Below, in pieces: positions 17,504 to 26,911 of a DNA stretch of 40,873 nucleotides. The position numbers were made by a program, and so were the translations under genes. Source of the DNA: a virus. The notes under the pieces are model-generated. The model ran no database searches, was not told the DNA's origin, and was given only the letters and a program-made list of their open reading frames with translations. The stretch spans positions 1 through 40,873 of the IMG/VR virus record IMGVR_UViG_3300020392_000030. One strand, 5' to 3'. Within the stretch, counting starts at the first letter, position 1. Each line of letters opens with the position of its first letter.

Positions 17504-18286
17504 ATGGTAAATATTGTTGATGTATATAACGCTGTCAGGGACCTCTGCAATAAAGATCAACGAGGATTCGTCACACCAGAAGTATTTAGCACTTTTGCTG
17601 GCATAGCACAGCAGAACGTCTTTAACGAGATGTTCCAAGAATTAATTACGGCAAACAAAGCTAGAAAGGGCGGGATTGATCCAGCTCGTGATAAGTCTTT
17701 GTACAAGATGGTAGAGGAGGATCTAGCCTATTTCATTACGACTAGGGATTTGAGTGACGCAACCCCAGAGCCAGAAGATTACGATGATGAGGAAGAAGGA
17801 CCTTATGTAGACCCTGCCGATGAGGGGGCTAGTACCTTTAAAAAGCCCAAAGACTTAGCAAGGATCATTAGTATTAAATCTCAACAAACAGATACTAATC
17901 TTGATTTGATCTACAATTCTGAGACAGCGGAAAGGGTTCTGAGAAGCAACTTGTCTGCTCCGACTGTAGAGTTCCCTGTAGCAATCATCTCAAATGTCAT
18001 AGAGGTGTTCCCATTTGAATTGAACAGCGTTTTTCTTAAATACTACAGGCAGCCTAAATCAATCAACCTTATCACTGGTGCTATAGACTTCAACTCTACA
18101 CCAGTATATGTGGAGATGGAGGCAGGTGCGAATATTACTGTTCCAGATGTGATAAACTCTAGGCACTTTGAGTTACCTGATCATTACAAGAACGAATTAA
18201 TTGTTGAAATAGCTAAGATGATTGGTATCAGATTGAGAGATAGCTACCTATCTAGCTTTGCTATTGCAGAAGAAAAAGCTGAATAA
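17504..18286 (+). CDS. Head-tail connector or ring-like protein
   Basis: A 260-residue protein, first gene of the tail operon and probably leaderless. The N-terminal part is helical (VDVYNAVRDLCNKDQRGFVTPE, NVFNEMFQELITANKARKGG), followed by an acidic linker (PEDYDDEEEGPYVDPADEG) and a mixed strand region (IEVFPFELNSVFLKYYRQPK, VYVEMEAGANITVP). The helix-then-strand layout, size and position between the capsid and nozzle genes suggest a connector or ring protein of the tail; crAss-like phages encode several ring proteins in this place. No signature motif was recognised. The stop overlaps the next gene as TAATG. Confidence 0.65.
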   Translation: MVNIVDVYNAVRDLCNKDQRGFVTPEVFSTFAGIAQQNVFNEMFQELITANKARKGGIDPARDKSLYKMVEEDLAYFITTRDLSDATPEPEDYDDEEEGPYVDPADEGASTFKKPKDLARIISIKSQQTDTNLDLIYNSETAERVLRSNLSAPTVEFPVAIISNVIEVFPFELNSVFLKYYRQPKSINLITGAIDFNSTPVYVEMEAGANITVPDVINSRHFELPDHYKNELIVEIAKMIGIRLRDSYLSSFAIAEEKAE

Positions 18287-19182
18287 TGGCATTTGAAGAT
18301 GTATCAACCAAGGGGATGAACTATACCACCCTGCGTCAAGTAATTGATGACTACCTCATCACTATGGATGGTGATGATTATGCGAGTAACGCATCTGATG
18401 CGGCAATAAGAAATATTGCTCTTCGTGGTTTGCGTGAGTTTGGTTTTGATGTTACTGCAAGAGTAAAGTCCATCAAAAGAACTGTCGAATCAAACAACAC
18501 TGTAACTCTTCCTGACGATTACGTCGATCTTGTAAAGCTTGGCGTTGTTGATGGAGAGGGTATTTTGAGAGTCTTTAATCAAAACAAAAATGTAAATTAC
18601 TCTAGAAGGATTCTACAAGACACCAGCGCTGATCCAAACGAGCCACAATCTGTTATTGCAGATACTGTCTTGACGACAGATAGCGATGCGGGTCCTCTTG
18701 ATCTTGCCAACAACTTAATTCTAAATAGAGAGGATGACAAGGGCGCCACAAGTTCTTCTACTCCAGACAGCGGCGATCTTGACTTTTACGTATTTGAAAA
18801 CTATCTCTTCCAGGGAGGCCTTGGCAGGTTGTATGGCGCTGGGGGAGGTTACGCTCCAGGCGAGTATAGAATCAACCTTGATCAAAACAGAATTGAGATT
18901 GCTACAGATTCAGAAACTGGAGATGTGGTTTTAGAATATATCTCTGACGAAGCGAGATCTACAAATCCAGTTGTGCATGTCTACGCGGAGGAGGCTTTAC
19001 GTTGCTATATCTACTACAAACTTTGTGAGCGCAAGTCTACTATACCTTCTAACGAAAAGCTAAGAGCGAGGGCAGAGTATTACAATGAAAGAAGAAAAGC
19101 TAAAGCTAGGCTTTCAAGCTTCACGAAAGAGGAGGCACTCAAGACTATTCGTAAGAACTTCAGACTAGCACCTAAGTATTAA
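18286..19182 (+). CDS. Adaptor (T7 gp11-like) head-tail protein
   Basis: A 298-residue protein placed directly upstream of the nozzle, the position of T7 gp11 (adaptor). N-terminal helices (NYTTLRQVIDDYLITMDGD, AAIRNIALRGLREFGFDVTA) resemble the start of gp11-type tail proteins, followed by the strand pair TVTLPDDYVDLVKLGVVDG, a pattern seen in adaptor-type proteins of other phages. The second half has a Gly-rich segment (GGLGRLYGAGGGY), a strand GDVVLEYISDEA and a helical, basic C-terminus. It has TAATG overlaps at both ends, so it is translationally coupled to the connector and the nozzle. Confidence 0.7.
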   Translation: MAFEDVSTKGMNYTTLRQVIDDYLITMDGDDYASNASDAAIRNIALRGLREFGFDVTARVKSIKRTVESNNTVTLPDDYVDLVKLGVVDGEGILRVFNQNKNVNYSRRILQDTSADPNEPQSVIADTVLTTDSDAGPLDLANNLILNREDDKGATSSSTPDSGDLDFYVFENYLFQGGLGRLYGAGGGYAPGEYRINLDQNRIEIATDSETGDVVLEYISDEARSTNPVVHVYAEEALRCYIYYKLCERKSTIPSNEKLRARAEYYNERRKAKARLSSFTKEEALKTIRKNFRLAPKY

Positions 19183-22100
19183 TGATTGATAAGGTAATAC
19201 CACAGAGATTAAACTCTGATGTAGACTCTAGGTTTCGGCCATCAACAGATATGATTGATGCGCTTAACATCGTATTCAATGAGAGTTACAAGGGGAATGC
19301 AGCAGCGGCTGGGAACACTGCATCTAACGATTTCTCTGGTGACTCTGGTGTTATAAAGCCTACGCCTTCGAACAGAAGCATAGAGGACATTTTTCTTTTT
19401 CAAAATGTAAGTATGCCCACGCCTGCAAACAGCAGTTTTGTAAGGGTGATAGGCTCTGTTTCTGATGAGCTTTTTAATATCATATACTTCTTCGCTTGGT
19501 CCAGCAACTCAAGTGAGATGGGTATCTACGCATGGGATGGAGATGGTATTTTACCTGGCACTCCTGCGCCAGGATCTTACGTAAGGGTTTACACGTCACC
19601 AAAGTTTAACTTCCCGAGTGATGGATTTGTAAAAGCTGATGTCGTTCACATTGGTCAACGTGAAGACATAAATATTACCTCAAGTAGAATAAGAAATACT
19701 ATAGTCTACTTTACGGACAATAGGAATGAGCCCAAGAAGATAAACGTCTATGACGTTATGGAGGCCAACCTAAACTCTTACAACGACCTTGACATACTGG
19801 ACATGATCACAGCGTGTCCTAAAACTCCATTGACGCCAATAGAGTTTGAATTCAACTTTGACCCAGATAGAGACGCATCAAACTTTCAAAGTATCCCAGG
19901 CTTACAGTTTGCCTATCAATATGTATACAAAGGTGATGTAGAAAGTGCTCTTTCCACTTACTCAAAGTTAGCTGTACCCACAGCTTACCTTGCTGTTGGT
20001 GTTGTCTCAGGAACAACGATCTTAGAAAATCGTTGTGTGCTTACCATACCGAGAGGCACAAGAGAAGTTCAATCTATTAACTTGCTCACCAGGTATGGCA
20101 ATCGTGGATTATGGAGATTGGTTGATGAGATTGTTGTTCAGAATCAAGAGTCACCGTTTTACGATGCCCTTGGCGACATAACTTACAACTACTATAACGA
20201 TAGAATCCTTATCCCTATTCCAGATGAGAGGGCTAATATGCCATTTAGCAACCTTCCTAGGGTTGCTCAGGCTCAAAGCGTTATTTCTGACAGGCTTCTT
20301 TATGGTAATTATGTAGAGGGATATCCCGACGTTCCTGTATCTGGCACAGCGGCCCCCGTATACAATGACACGCCGTCTTCACAAGGTTTGTCTTTAAATA
20401 TTGAGGTTACTCCAATTATGAATCAGCTTTTGGCTAGGCCTACCTCTGGCACTGCTGATGAACAAAACATATACAATAAGCTTGGGACAAATAGAGTCGC
20501 TGGATACAAGATACATCTTAGCAGCGTACCAACGGACTTCCTTCAGTCACAGTCTATAGTATCTATTAGCTTCACCGTCTCCCCAGATGCAAACTTTCAT
20601 TTTTACAATCAGCACAGATCGTATCACGGAAGCAACGAATCTGGTCTTTTTGGGGGATTGTATCACAGTTCTGAGACTTTGGACAACATAAACAATCCTG
20701 CACCCTATGAGGGCTTAAATACAGATCTGTATCAAAATGGAAGAAAATACTTTGGGATCAATGCAGGTGTCAAGTTTCTTGATGGAAATGATAATCAATC
20801 ATACAATAAGTGGAGCTATCAGGGGTGGTCGGTATCTGATGACGGAACGGGTCTTGAGGGGCAAGTTGGGGGTGTTATAGATGTCGCGTATGGTACATCT
20901 GCAGCCAATCCATTTATTATAGAGGCAAAGCCTTTAACATTTTCTGTTACAATACAAACCAACTACGATACCACTAACCCCCGAGAAAATATAAGGGATG
21001 CCATATATCACTTTCTTACGGGGGAGGTAGCGATGCCCAATAATGGCACTGAAGATTTTGCAAGTGAGGTTACATCGACTCAGAACACCTCTTCCTACAG
21101 CATTGATTTAGATATTTCAAATGGCCAAAAAATACTTGCTCAATCTGGTACTGATTATAGAAAACAATTAATAGTTGGCCTTATACCAGTCGCCGAAAAC
21201 GGAGCGCCTTCACAGGCTGGCGAACCCGTGGGTTATTTTATTGTCGATAAAGCGGATGTTACGTTTGGTCTAAAGGCATTTAGGTATATGGAAGCGTATC
21301 ATGATACTCTACCCCAAGATGCTAATTGTTACATTGGTTTAGACTTACGTGATCTTTCTAATGTAAGTACTATGACTTGCGTCCCGTATGTTCCCGCCAA
21401 TAACCATTTTGCAGCTAGAGTTTCCGCTGACGTTGTAAATATTGAAAATGGCAATCTATTCATTGGGGCTATGCCTCTTAACTTGATTAACGGTAACATC
21501 GAGTATTGGACGGTCTTTGGTGAAAACTTTATGCAAAATCAAGACCCGTCGCTTTTAAATGTGTTTATTCCAGAAGGCGAGTCTTACAATCCAACATTTC
21601 AAGACAATTTTGGGGATGTAGACTTTAACGACCCTAGAAATATGTATTTCTTTGGTGAGAGTGAGTACGAAAGTGTTGTTAACGAACAGCAGACTAACAC
21701 TCTTTTCTACCCATCGAACGTGAGTCACAGTGATTTTGGGCTATCAATCTGTCCAGCGGGATACAAAGAAGGACGAGGGAATTTTTGCCTAGGGTTTTTA
21801 GTTGACGCTTCTGGCAGCACTGGCGCACCATTAAATCTCATAAACACGAGTGATGATATATATGATTATTACAGTGTTAGCGAAGGGTTAGATTCAGATT
21901 TAGCAAGAGCTAACTCTGTCTTTTCTTTAGTCGATGGGGAGGGTGGCCCTGGCTATAGAGTAAACAAAACTGGAATTGGAGAGAAGGTTTCTTGGGGAAG
22001 TATATGTCCATACGTATTGTTTTTAGGCGACATCCATGACAGATTAATTATCAACAGAGATGAATTAGGATACCCTGGCTCATTTCTTCTTGAAACAAAC

Positions 22101-24452
22101 CTTAACCCCGCTTCAGGCGGGGGAACTGGAATTCCAGCGGAAAACATTTTAGACCTGGGTCAGCCCGATCCGCTAATAAATGGGTGGGTATCGACAGGTG
22201 GACTTTTTCAAACCTTTAGAAACGCAAATATTCCTTCTCCATTCTTTGCGTTGCCCTTTGATGCTCTATCACTTGTGGCTGGATCTGTTTCAACCTTATC
22301 ATATGATTACGCGGTTCCAAACACGGTAAATACTTGGATAGAAACGCGAGCGGTTGATGCATTCTCAAACGGAATCACGGGTAGAAATTACCCCAGGTCG
22401 TTCAAGACAAACGCAAATCACGATTTTGGAATTGTTTATTACGATCAAAGAGGAAGGTCTGGAAATGTCAATTATCTAGGCAACACCTATGTTAGAGGAT
22501 ACAGCAACCAAGACAGACCTACTAATCAAAAGGGGAGGGTAGACGTGCAGATTAACATTGATAGCAATCCTCCAGATTGGGCTACGCATTACCAAATAGT
22601 GTATAGCCCAAATAGCACGGTGGGTGACTTTGTTCAATACACTACGGGCCCAGCATTTTTAGACAATATTGCTCAAACTGAAACCAATGATGATCTTCAG
22701 GATGAAGCATTGATTTATGTGTCCTTGGGTTACCTGCAAGGCGTTAACAATGTGTCATATGCTCATGCGTATGGAGCCGTCAACAAAGATGGCGGGAAAG
22801 ATTTGTACTCATACCAAGAGGGCGACAAGCTTAGAATTTTATTCTATACGGACAATGATGGAGAGACAATTGTCTACCCAAATAATTATGTTTTTGACGT
22901 ATTGGATGTTGTAACACTTCCAGAAAATTCTAATGAAAGCATACTTTTTACGGGCAATGTAGAAGACGGCGCGAACGTAGGTGCACTCATGCCGCCATCA
23001 CAAACTGGGCAGTTTTTGGTTTTAAGAAACAATGTGAACACCACTGGGTTTTCGTATTCCGACGTGTTGGCCTCGTATCAAACTGGTGTTACTCAACAAA
23101 CTAATGATGCTTACACTGGGGAGTCTGGTCAAAACTACTGGAACAACAGAACCGTAGTAGAAATATTCTCTCCCAAAAGAGCTCAAGATTTTGACCAAAG
23201 ATTTTATTACGAAGTAGGCGAAAAATACAACGTCGCCTTGGATTCTAATGGCAACAAAGTTCATTCTCAATCAAGCATCTTATTGAGAGATGGAGACGTG
23301 TACTGGAGGAGAGTTCCTGTAAATTTTTCATCATACAACGAAACCAACAATGCCTTTACTCCAATCTTAAGCACTGACAATCAGAATCCTGGTAATCCAG
23401 CGTTTAAGAATTTGATTCTAGAGACTTTGGCATTTACAGATGTAATATCTGGTTGCGATAGTTTAGATTGGGGTAAACCAAAAGTTGTTGCGGCTCAAGA
23501 TCAGGCCTTGTACAGAAGGTCATCAATCACGTATTCTGATAAAAACAACTACGCATCCAAGATAAACAGCTTCACTACGTTCAACGCTGGTTTGCTAAAC
23601 TTCAAGGACTTACCTAACGAGTATGGTAATATTAATTACATCCTCAACGACTATGATAACGCCGTAGTAATTCAAGAGGACAAGGTTAGCTCTATCCCTG
23701 TAAATAGAAACATTATAGCTACGGCTGGAGGCGATCAATCCTTAGTGGCCTCTCAGGAGGTGTTGGGCACTCAGAAGTTCTATGCTGGCAATTACGGGGC
23801 TGACAACAACCCAGAGGGCGTCGTAAGGGCTGGCGAATCCATATACTTTGCGAATAAGAGTAGAAGAGAAGTATACAAGATGACCAGGTCAAAGGGCATA
23901 CAGGTTATCTCTAAGGCCAACATGAGGGCGTATTTCAATAACATTTTCAATGAGGCATTAAAAGAGCAGCAGTCAAATGGAGGTAAAGTCAGAGTCGTTT
24001 CAGGGTATGATCCTCTGAGAGATGAGTACATCATCTCTATATACAACATGCAAGACTTTACTGATCAAGAGATAAACTATGACCCGTTTACAGGTGTGTT
24101 TGATGACGTAGAGATAATCGACCCCATAGATGATGATGATGATGGGTTTGATCCTGGTGATCCGCCAGGTCCAGAAGAACCATCAGAAGATGACGGCACC
24201 AGACCTATCGATGATGATGGAATCGATGATGATGGAAAGCCAGAAGAAGAGCAAGACCCAGAGGCCGATGTCAAAAGAATTGGCGAATCAATTGCTGAAT
24301 CAGAAGAAGAAGCTGACCCTCGAACTAATTATTTGGGTCTGAATGCAAGTCAGGCTGGATTTAGCTCTATGGCAAGCTCCACACAAAACCGACGGGTTGT
24401 GCAAAATGGTTCTTCGCCTCGAGCGACTGATAATACACTCTTAATGACTTAG
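19182..24452 (+). CDS. Giant tail nozzle/muzzle protein (T7 gp12-like position)
   Basis: A 1756-residue protein, much larger than T7 gp12 (about 794), which it appears to replace. The N-terminal part carries a nozzle-like set of strands: VKADVVHIGQ, NTIVYFTDNRNEPKKINVYD near residue 170, and LQFAYQYVYKGDVESALSTYS from about 239. The middle has many inserted beta domains. Near the end are SIYFANKSRREVYKMTRSKG and GYDPLRDEYIISIYN, patterns I associate with crAss-type muzzle proteins. Residues about 1646-1698 form an Asp/Glu/Pro-rich tail (DDDDDGFDPG, EDDGTRPIDDDGIDDDG). It is coupled to the adaptor gene by TAATG. Confidence 0.75.
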   Translation: MIDKVIPQRLNSDVDSRFRPSTDMIDALNIVFNESYKGNAAAAGNTASNDFSGDSGVIKPTPSNRSIEDIFLFQNVSMPTPANSSFVRVIGSVSDELFNIIYFFAWSSNSSEMGIYAWDGDGILPGTPAPGSYVRVYTSPKFNFPSDGFVKADVVHIGQREDINITSSRIRNTIVYFTDNRNEPKKINVYDVMEANLNSYNDLDILDMITACPKTPLTPIEFEFNFDPDRDASNFQSIPGLQFAYQYVYKGDVESALSTYSKLAVPTAYLAVGVVSGTTILENRCVLTIPRGTREVQSINLLTRYGNRGLWRLVDEIVVQNQESPFYDALGDITYNYYNDRILIPIPDERANMPFSNLPRVAQAQSVISDRLLYGNYVEGYPDVPVSGTAAPVYNDTPSSQGLSLNIEVTPIMNQLLARPTSGTADEQNIYNKLGTNRVAGYKIHLSSVPTDFLQSQSIVSISFTVSPDANFHFYNQHRSYHGSNESGLFGGLYHSSETLDNINNPAPYEGLNTDLYQNGRKYFGINAGVKFLDGNDNQSYNKWSYQGWSVSDDGTGLEGQVGGVIDVAYGTSAANPFIIEAKPLTFSVTIQTNYDTTNPRENIRDAIYHFLTGEVAMPNNGTEDFASEVTSTQNTSSYSIDLDISNGQKILAQSGTDYRKQLIVGLIPVAENGAPSQAGEPVGYFIVDKADVTFGLKAFRYMEAYHDTLPQDANCYIGLDLRDLSNVSTMTCVPYVPANNHFAARVSADVVNIENGNLFIGAMPLNLINGNIEYWTVFGENFMQNQDPSLLNVFIPEGESYNPTFQDNFGDVDFNDPRNMYFFGESEYESVVNEQQTNTLFYPSNVSHSDFGLSICPAGYKEGRGNFCLGFLVDASGSTGAPLNLINTSDDIYDYYSVSEGLDSDLARANSVFSLVDGEGGPGYRVNKTGIGEKVSWGSICPYVLFLGDIHDRLIINRDELGYPGSFLLETNLNPASGGGTGIPAENILDLGQPDPLINGWVSTGGLFQTFRNANIPSPFFALPFDALSLVAGSVSTLSYDYAVPNTVNTWIETRAVDAFSNGITGRNYPRSFKTNANHDFGIVYYDQRGRSGNVNYLGNTYVRGYSNQDRPTNQKGRVDVQINIDSNPPDWATHYQIVYSPNSTVGDFVQYTTGPAFLDNIAQTETNDDLQDEALIYVSLGYLQGVNNVSYAHAYGAVNKDGGKDLYSYQEGDKLRILFYTDNDGETIVYPNNYVFDVLDVVTLPENSNESILFTGNVEDGANVGALMPPSQTGQFLVLRNNVNTTGFSYSDVLASYQTGVTQQTNDAYTGESGQNYWNNRTVVEIFSPKRAQDFDQRFYYEVGEKYNVALDSNGNKVHSQSSILLRDGDVYWRRVPVNFSSYNETNNAFTPILSTDNQNPGNPAFKNLILETLAFTDVISGCDSLDWGKPKVVAAQDQALYRRSSITYSDKNNYASKINSFTTFNAGLLNFKDLPNEYGNINYILNDYDNAVVIQEDKVSSIPVNRNIIATAGGDQSLVASQEVLGTQKFYAGNYGADNNPEGVVRAGESIYFANKSRREVYKMTRSKGIQVISKANMRAYFNNIFNEALKEQQSNGGKVRVVSGYDPLRDEYIISIYNMQDFTDQEINYDPFTGVFDDVEIIDPIDDDDDGFDPGDPPGPEEPSEDDGTRPIDDDGIDDDGKPEEEQDPEADVKRIGESIAESEEEADPRTNYLGLNASQAGFSSMASSTQNRRVVQNGSSPRATDNTLLMT
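24128..24143 (+). repeat. Short GAT simple repeat
   Basis: A run of GAT triplets (GATGATGATGATGATG) within the Asp-rich tail of the nozzle gene, encoding consecutive Asp residues. Triplet slippage here could change the length of the acidic tail without breaking the frame. Confidence 0.6.
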
Positions 24453-24470
24453 CTTTTAACCTGTAGTAGG

Positions 24471-25808
24471 ATGAAACAAACTATCGCATTTCACAATACG
24501 TCAAACTACTGGAAGACCAGGTACTCATACACATCTTCGTGCATGATGCATCTTAATAAACTGTTCTTTACTTCGCCATTCAATAAAGTCCCTAATGACG
24601 TTAAAACAAGCTTTCTGTATAGACATAATGATAGCTCATCAGGATTCAATAGGTTCTATAATGACGATGATCAATCGCTACCTAGCGCTCTGGCTGTAAG
24701 TTTCAATGGGTTTAAAGGAAAGTCTGCTCGATCGGGAGCTTTAAATACTTCTTCGTCTAACAAAATCTTTAAATCCTTTTCTATATCAGGGCTGAACGAC
24801 GCCTCTACCAATACAGATTTAGAGATAGGTGCTAGTTCATTCATAGTGAACAACAATTCCAACCCATCCTCTGGCGGGGAAGGCTTCCATGTTTTGTCCC
24901 CACTTAAGCGTAAGGGTAACTCTGTATATGGTGAGATCGGGAAAGAGCTTGAAATGTCTGGCACTAATATCAAGGCAATAGGCAGGATAAAAGACGTGTA
25001 TAAGTGGTATCAGTTTAACGAAGATGAAGGGGTTAATGTGTGGTACCATCTGACTGGAGATGACGAGATTACTGAGGTAGAGATAGCGGGCCTTCACGTA
25101 GATGAGGATGGTCTTGATGTGGCGCCCAACCTTGGCGCACTCGAACATCTTTATGCTTTTGAGATTGAGTCCTTTATGTCAAACAATCCTCTGCCCTCAG
25201 CAAGCACAGGGGATTCTTTTGCTGAATACGTAAAGTTTTTTAGCGGAAGGGTGAATCCTGAGTTTAGCGGTATGGAATCTGTACCGTACAGAAAGGTTTC
25301 AACATCGCCACCATATACCCCTGTCATAGCTCGCTATCAAGTAAATTTTGATGATTCAATAAACTTTGAAGCAGGTGATAACTTTGGCAGGTATCTGTCT
25401 TATGGGGATCCGTTTTACAACGAAAACAACACCTTCAAGAAAAACAATGGGCAAGGCAATTTCCTGATGATGGTAGCCAGCGACAATGTGTTTGCCAATC
25501 ACGTGAAATACGAAAGGACTCCAGGGTGTGCTTCTAATAACTCGCTAATATCCCCTCAATACACGTGGTTATCACCAGCGGGGCAAGACAGGCTTGTCAA
25601 TCAGGGCAGAGAAATCTTGTTTGCAATGACGCCTGGCTTTATAAATGGTGCAGATCCTCACGGTTCCTATGCAGATGCTTTTGTAATTATCAACGGTGAT
25701 GCAGCAGGAGATTTTGAAGTATCTTCTTTGCAAGTAGAGTACGAATTTACCGAGTACGATCACGGAGGAGTTGTAGGTACAGCAAGCAAAGCAAAGGGTA
25801 AAAAATAA
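24471..25808 (+). CDS. Tail accessory protein following the nozzle
   Basis: A 445-residue beta-rich protein without a signal peptide. It begins MKQTIAFHNTSNYWKTRYSY. The N-WKTRYSY-type string with a following C/N/L pattern resembles the C-terminal region of muzzle-type tail proteins in crAss-like phages, so this may be a split-off or duplicated nozzle domain or a tail-tip subunit. Other strands include VYKWYQFNEDEGVNVWYHLTG and VYVEVSSLQVEYEFTEYDH-like segments. The 18-base gap to the nozzle stop contains a purine-rich GTAGTAGG before ATG, one of the few places resembling a Shine-Dalgarno, but probably by chance. It is the last gene before the promoter at 25814. Confidence 0.62.
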   Translation: MKQTIAFHNTSNYWKTRYSYTSSCMMHLNKLFFTSPFNKVPNDVKTSFLYRHNDSSSGFNRFYNDDDQSLPSALAVSFNGFKGKSARSGALNTSSSNKIFKSFSISGLNDASTNTDLEIGASSFIVNNNSNPSSGGEGFHVLSPLKRKGNSVYGEIGKELEMSGTNIKAIGRIKDVYKWYQFNEDEGVNVWYHLTGDDEITEVEIAGLHVDEDGLDVAPNLGALEHLYAFEIESFMSNNPLPSASTGDSFAEYVKFFSGRVNPEFSGMESVPYRKVSTSPPYTPVIARYQVNFDDSINFEAGDNFGRYLSYGDPFYNENNTFKKNNGQGNFLMMVASDNVFANHVKYERTPGCASNNSLISPQYTWLSPAGQDRLVNQGREILFAMTPGFINGADPHGSYADAFVIINGDAAGDFEVSSLQVEYEFTEYDHGGVVGTASKAKGKK

Positions 25809-25813
25809 TTTAG

Positions 25814-25821
25814 TATTTTTG
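25814..25821 (+). promoter_or_regulatory. Bacteroidetes-type -7 promoter box before ejection-protein genes
   Basis: TATTTTTG matches TAnnTTTG and lies a few bases after the preceding stop, 22 bases before ATG 25844. It is placed to drive the three internal-protein genes and probably the holin operon behind them, since no other box was seen in between. Confidence 0.65.
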
Positions 25822-25843
25822 TTTCACATCATATTGTAGAATA

Positions 25844-26911
25844 ATGGCATTAGGAACAGCAGCAATAATCGCTCAACTTTTAGGGGCTGGAGCTAATTAC
25901 CTGATAGGTAGAGGGCAAGAAAGCGAGGGGGAGGAACTTGCACAGCAGGGTCGAGAAGATTTGCTTGCCACCGCAGGTCCTACCGCAGCTCTACTTGCTG
26001 GAGTAGACGAACAGAAGAGTCTTATCAAGGATGCGCAGGCAAGAGGACAAAGGCAGTTAGACACCTCTGTGGCTGGATTTTTAGATGCCCTTCAATCTGG
26101 AGCTCCTACTGCTTCTGCTTTGGTACCTTCTTTTGCTGGTAGTGTCGCTGACGCTAGCTCAGACCTTGGAGCTCGTACTGCTCAAGCCATGGCGGCAGCT
26201 AATCAGCCAGCGATTGATGCGGCTGAGAGCGCTATGGATGTGTCTAGGAGTCTGGCTGGGATGGACCTTCAGCAGGGTACAGAAGCTTTCAACCAAGGAA
26301 GACAAACACAATACAATGCATTCGGTCAGGCATTAGGTATCCCCATGGATCTTGCCACCTTGCAGACTGCTAATCCTGACGCTTTTTCAAATCTCTTTCC
26401 CAACCTAGCAGAGGGGGCTAAGATTGGCCAACAGGGAACGTACACAGGTGGCGGTATCAACATGAAGACTGTCAAGAGTTTGCTTGACGCTATGCCGCAA
26501 AAAGAAAAAAAAGAGGAAGAGGATAAGAAAAAAAATAAGAAGAGGGTAGGCGAAGCTACTGACACCGTAGACAAGGTGAACAACCTGGCTGCCAGGGGCG
26601 GGGTCATGAGACCTGGTGATACGCTTCGAACTAAGGGCCCAGAAGACCATGACAAGCAAGAGTACGATATTGTAGACGCTGAGACAGGGCAAACTGTAGC
26701 TAAGACTACGGGGCAAGAGGACCACACGGTAAACGAAGACGGCAGCATGACGGTGCTAAACAGCGATCAATCTGGGTCTATTCACGATGCATTCAAAGAC
26801 GTCGATGTCCCTATGCTTCTAAAGTTCCTTGAAAAGTATCCTCAGAAATCTCAGGTAAGAGACTTGATGTCCGCTCTTAATGTGTTTACCTTACCACAAT
26901 TTCAAGATTAA
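25844..26911 (+). CDS. Internal virion protein, T7 gp14-like position
   Basis: A 355-residue protein. The N-terminus (about residues 1-25) is hydrophobic (AAIIAQLLGAGANYLIG) and would suit a membrane or coat-inserting segment, as for T7 gp14, the smallest ejection protein, which enters the outer membrane. The rest is Ala/Gln-rich helix (ATAGPTAALLAGVDEQKSLIK, QAMAAANQPAIDAAESAM), then a Lys/Glu-rich linker (EKKEEEDKKKNKKR) and a small C-terminal domain. It overlaps the next gene by one base (TAATG). Size (T7 gp14 is 196) and gene order, not sequence identity, support the call. Confidence 0.68.
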   Translation: MALGTAAIIAQLLGAGANYLIGRGQESEGEELAQQGREDLLATAGPTAALLAGVDEQKSLIKDAQARGQRQLDTSVAGFLDALQSGAPTASALVPSFAGSVADASSDLGARTAQAMAAANQPAIDAAESAMDVSRSLAGMDLQQGTEAFNQGRQTQYNAFGQALGIPMDLATLQTANPDAFSNLFPNLAEGAKIGQQGTYTGGGINMKTVKSLLDAMPQKEKKEEEDKKKNKKRVGEATDTVDKVNNLAARGGVMRPGDTLRTKGPEDHDKQEYDIVDAETGQTVAKTTGQEDHTVNEDGSMTVLNSDQSGSIHDAFKDVDVPMLLKFLEKYPQKSQVRDLMSALNVFTLPQFQD

